Positions 63,505 to 64,000 of a stretch of 64,000 nucleotides of DNA are shown here, in pieces. The stretch covers positions 1,537,122 to 1,601,121 of the forward strand of contig OX388327.1 in assembly GCA_947579605.1 (NCBI GenBank), read 5' to 3'. Made by a program: the position numbers and the translations under genes. This DNA comes from Athripsodes cinereus. Its lineage: Eukaryota > Arthropoda > Insecta > Trichoptera > Leptoceridae. The notes under the pieces were generated by a model. That model was given only the letters and a program-made list of their open reading frames with translations, searched no databases and had not been told where the DNA came from. Positions within the stretch are counted from its first letter, which is position 1, and each line of letters begins with the position of its first letter.

Positions 63505-64000
63505 AAATTAAATTAAATGAAAGAACACTGATGTTAAAAACTTCACTGAAATGAAATATATAAATACAAATATTATATTCATAATATGATAAAGACTTTA
63601 GGTTTAGACTTAATCTCTCTGTAACAATAACCTTCGCTTTCATCACTACCCTATTATCGGTATAATTAATAGTATACATATATTATTATTATTCAATAAG
63701 AACATCCCTTTACCACCTACCCTTACAAGTCTATATGTGTGTGTGTATGAGAAAAGTCCTTCATGTTACATACATAATAATAATGTATAGGGCTACCAAT
63801 GAATCTCCTTTAATAGAGAATGGAAATTCAAAGGAAAAATTTGTAATGCGGCCAACCAATTTTGCGACCAATTGATACTATCAAAATATCAATCAGTTTT
63901 TAAAGAGCGTTGATTCAAAAAGATACGATTATATATCTCTACTACGAGTCTCTCGTTGTAGATGCATTTATAAAAATATGTAACTGTTGATTCAGAATAT
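63505..64000. other. Unassigned sequence
   Basis: Nothing recognised. Confidence 0.35.

Overview
This window is gene-poor, AT-rich eukaryotic DNA, almost certainly from an insect and most likely a moth or butterfly. The evidence is the pair of short Helitron copies ending in GCCGGGTCAGCTAGT, many degenerate non-LTR retrotransposon 3' ends with microsatellite tails, tRNA-derived SINEs, and spliced-gene signals instead of bacterial operons. No bacterial genes, rRNA, genuine tRNA genes or CRISPR arrays were seen.

Host genes are scarce. The best case is one first coding exon on the minus strand (14224-14374). It has an N-terminal membrane helix, a Gly-Gly-Trp-Ala end and a GT splice donor, and it looks like exon 1 of a very-long-chain 3-oxoacyl-CoA reductase / 17-beta-HSD12-like short-chain dehydrogenase. 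The second exon is not visible and probably lies beyond the left edge. A CpG-rich block lies just upstream, and a divergent 35-codon ORF with a signal peptide starts about 170 bp away. A second candidate promoter and first exon (TATA box, initiator-like sequence, signal peptide) is at 29230-29460, but its reading frame is broken or needs splicing.

The rest is a layered graveyard of mobile elements. (1) One RTE-type LINE family with a (TATAG)n tail has about 18 truncated copies. The best (52994-53975) keeps 311 codons of reverse transcriptase and C-terminus, including YADD. (2) About ten other RTE-like C-terminal fragments carry GRP...W motifs and GAT or GAA tails. (3) Jockey/CR1/R1/L2-like 3' ends occur, the best at 10421-11815 and 41232-41720. 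(4) Three SINE families are present. SINE-A and SINE-B are tRNA-like with good B boxes. SINE-C has more than 20 copies and a 3' end resembling the RTE tail. (5) DNA elements include nested hAT-type elements with 8-bp target duplications, a TA-flanked MITE, several long-armed foldback MITEs and two Helitrons.

Tandem repeats are prominent: a satellite of about 96-98 bp with a duplicated four-monomer block (about 42740-44590), a 69-bp minisatellite grown inside an RTE remnant (51836-52380), a 43-bp minisatellite split by a MITE (60208-60740) and a tandem 395-bp repeat (55326-55866). The order of nesting gives a relative insertion history for several loci. I found no convincing new enzymatic or defence system. 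The most notable observations are the SINE/LINE shared tail, the nested insertions with intact target duplications, the higher-order satellite and the two candidate host first exons.
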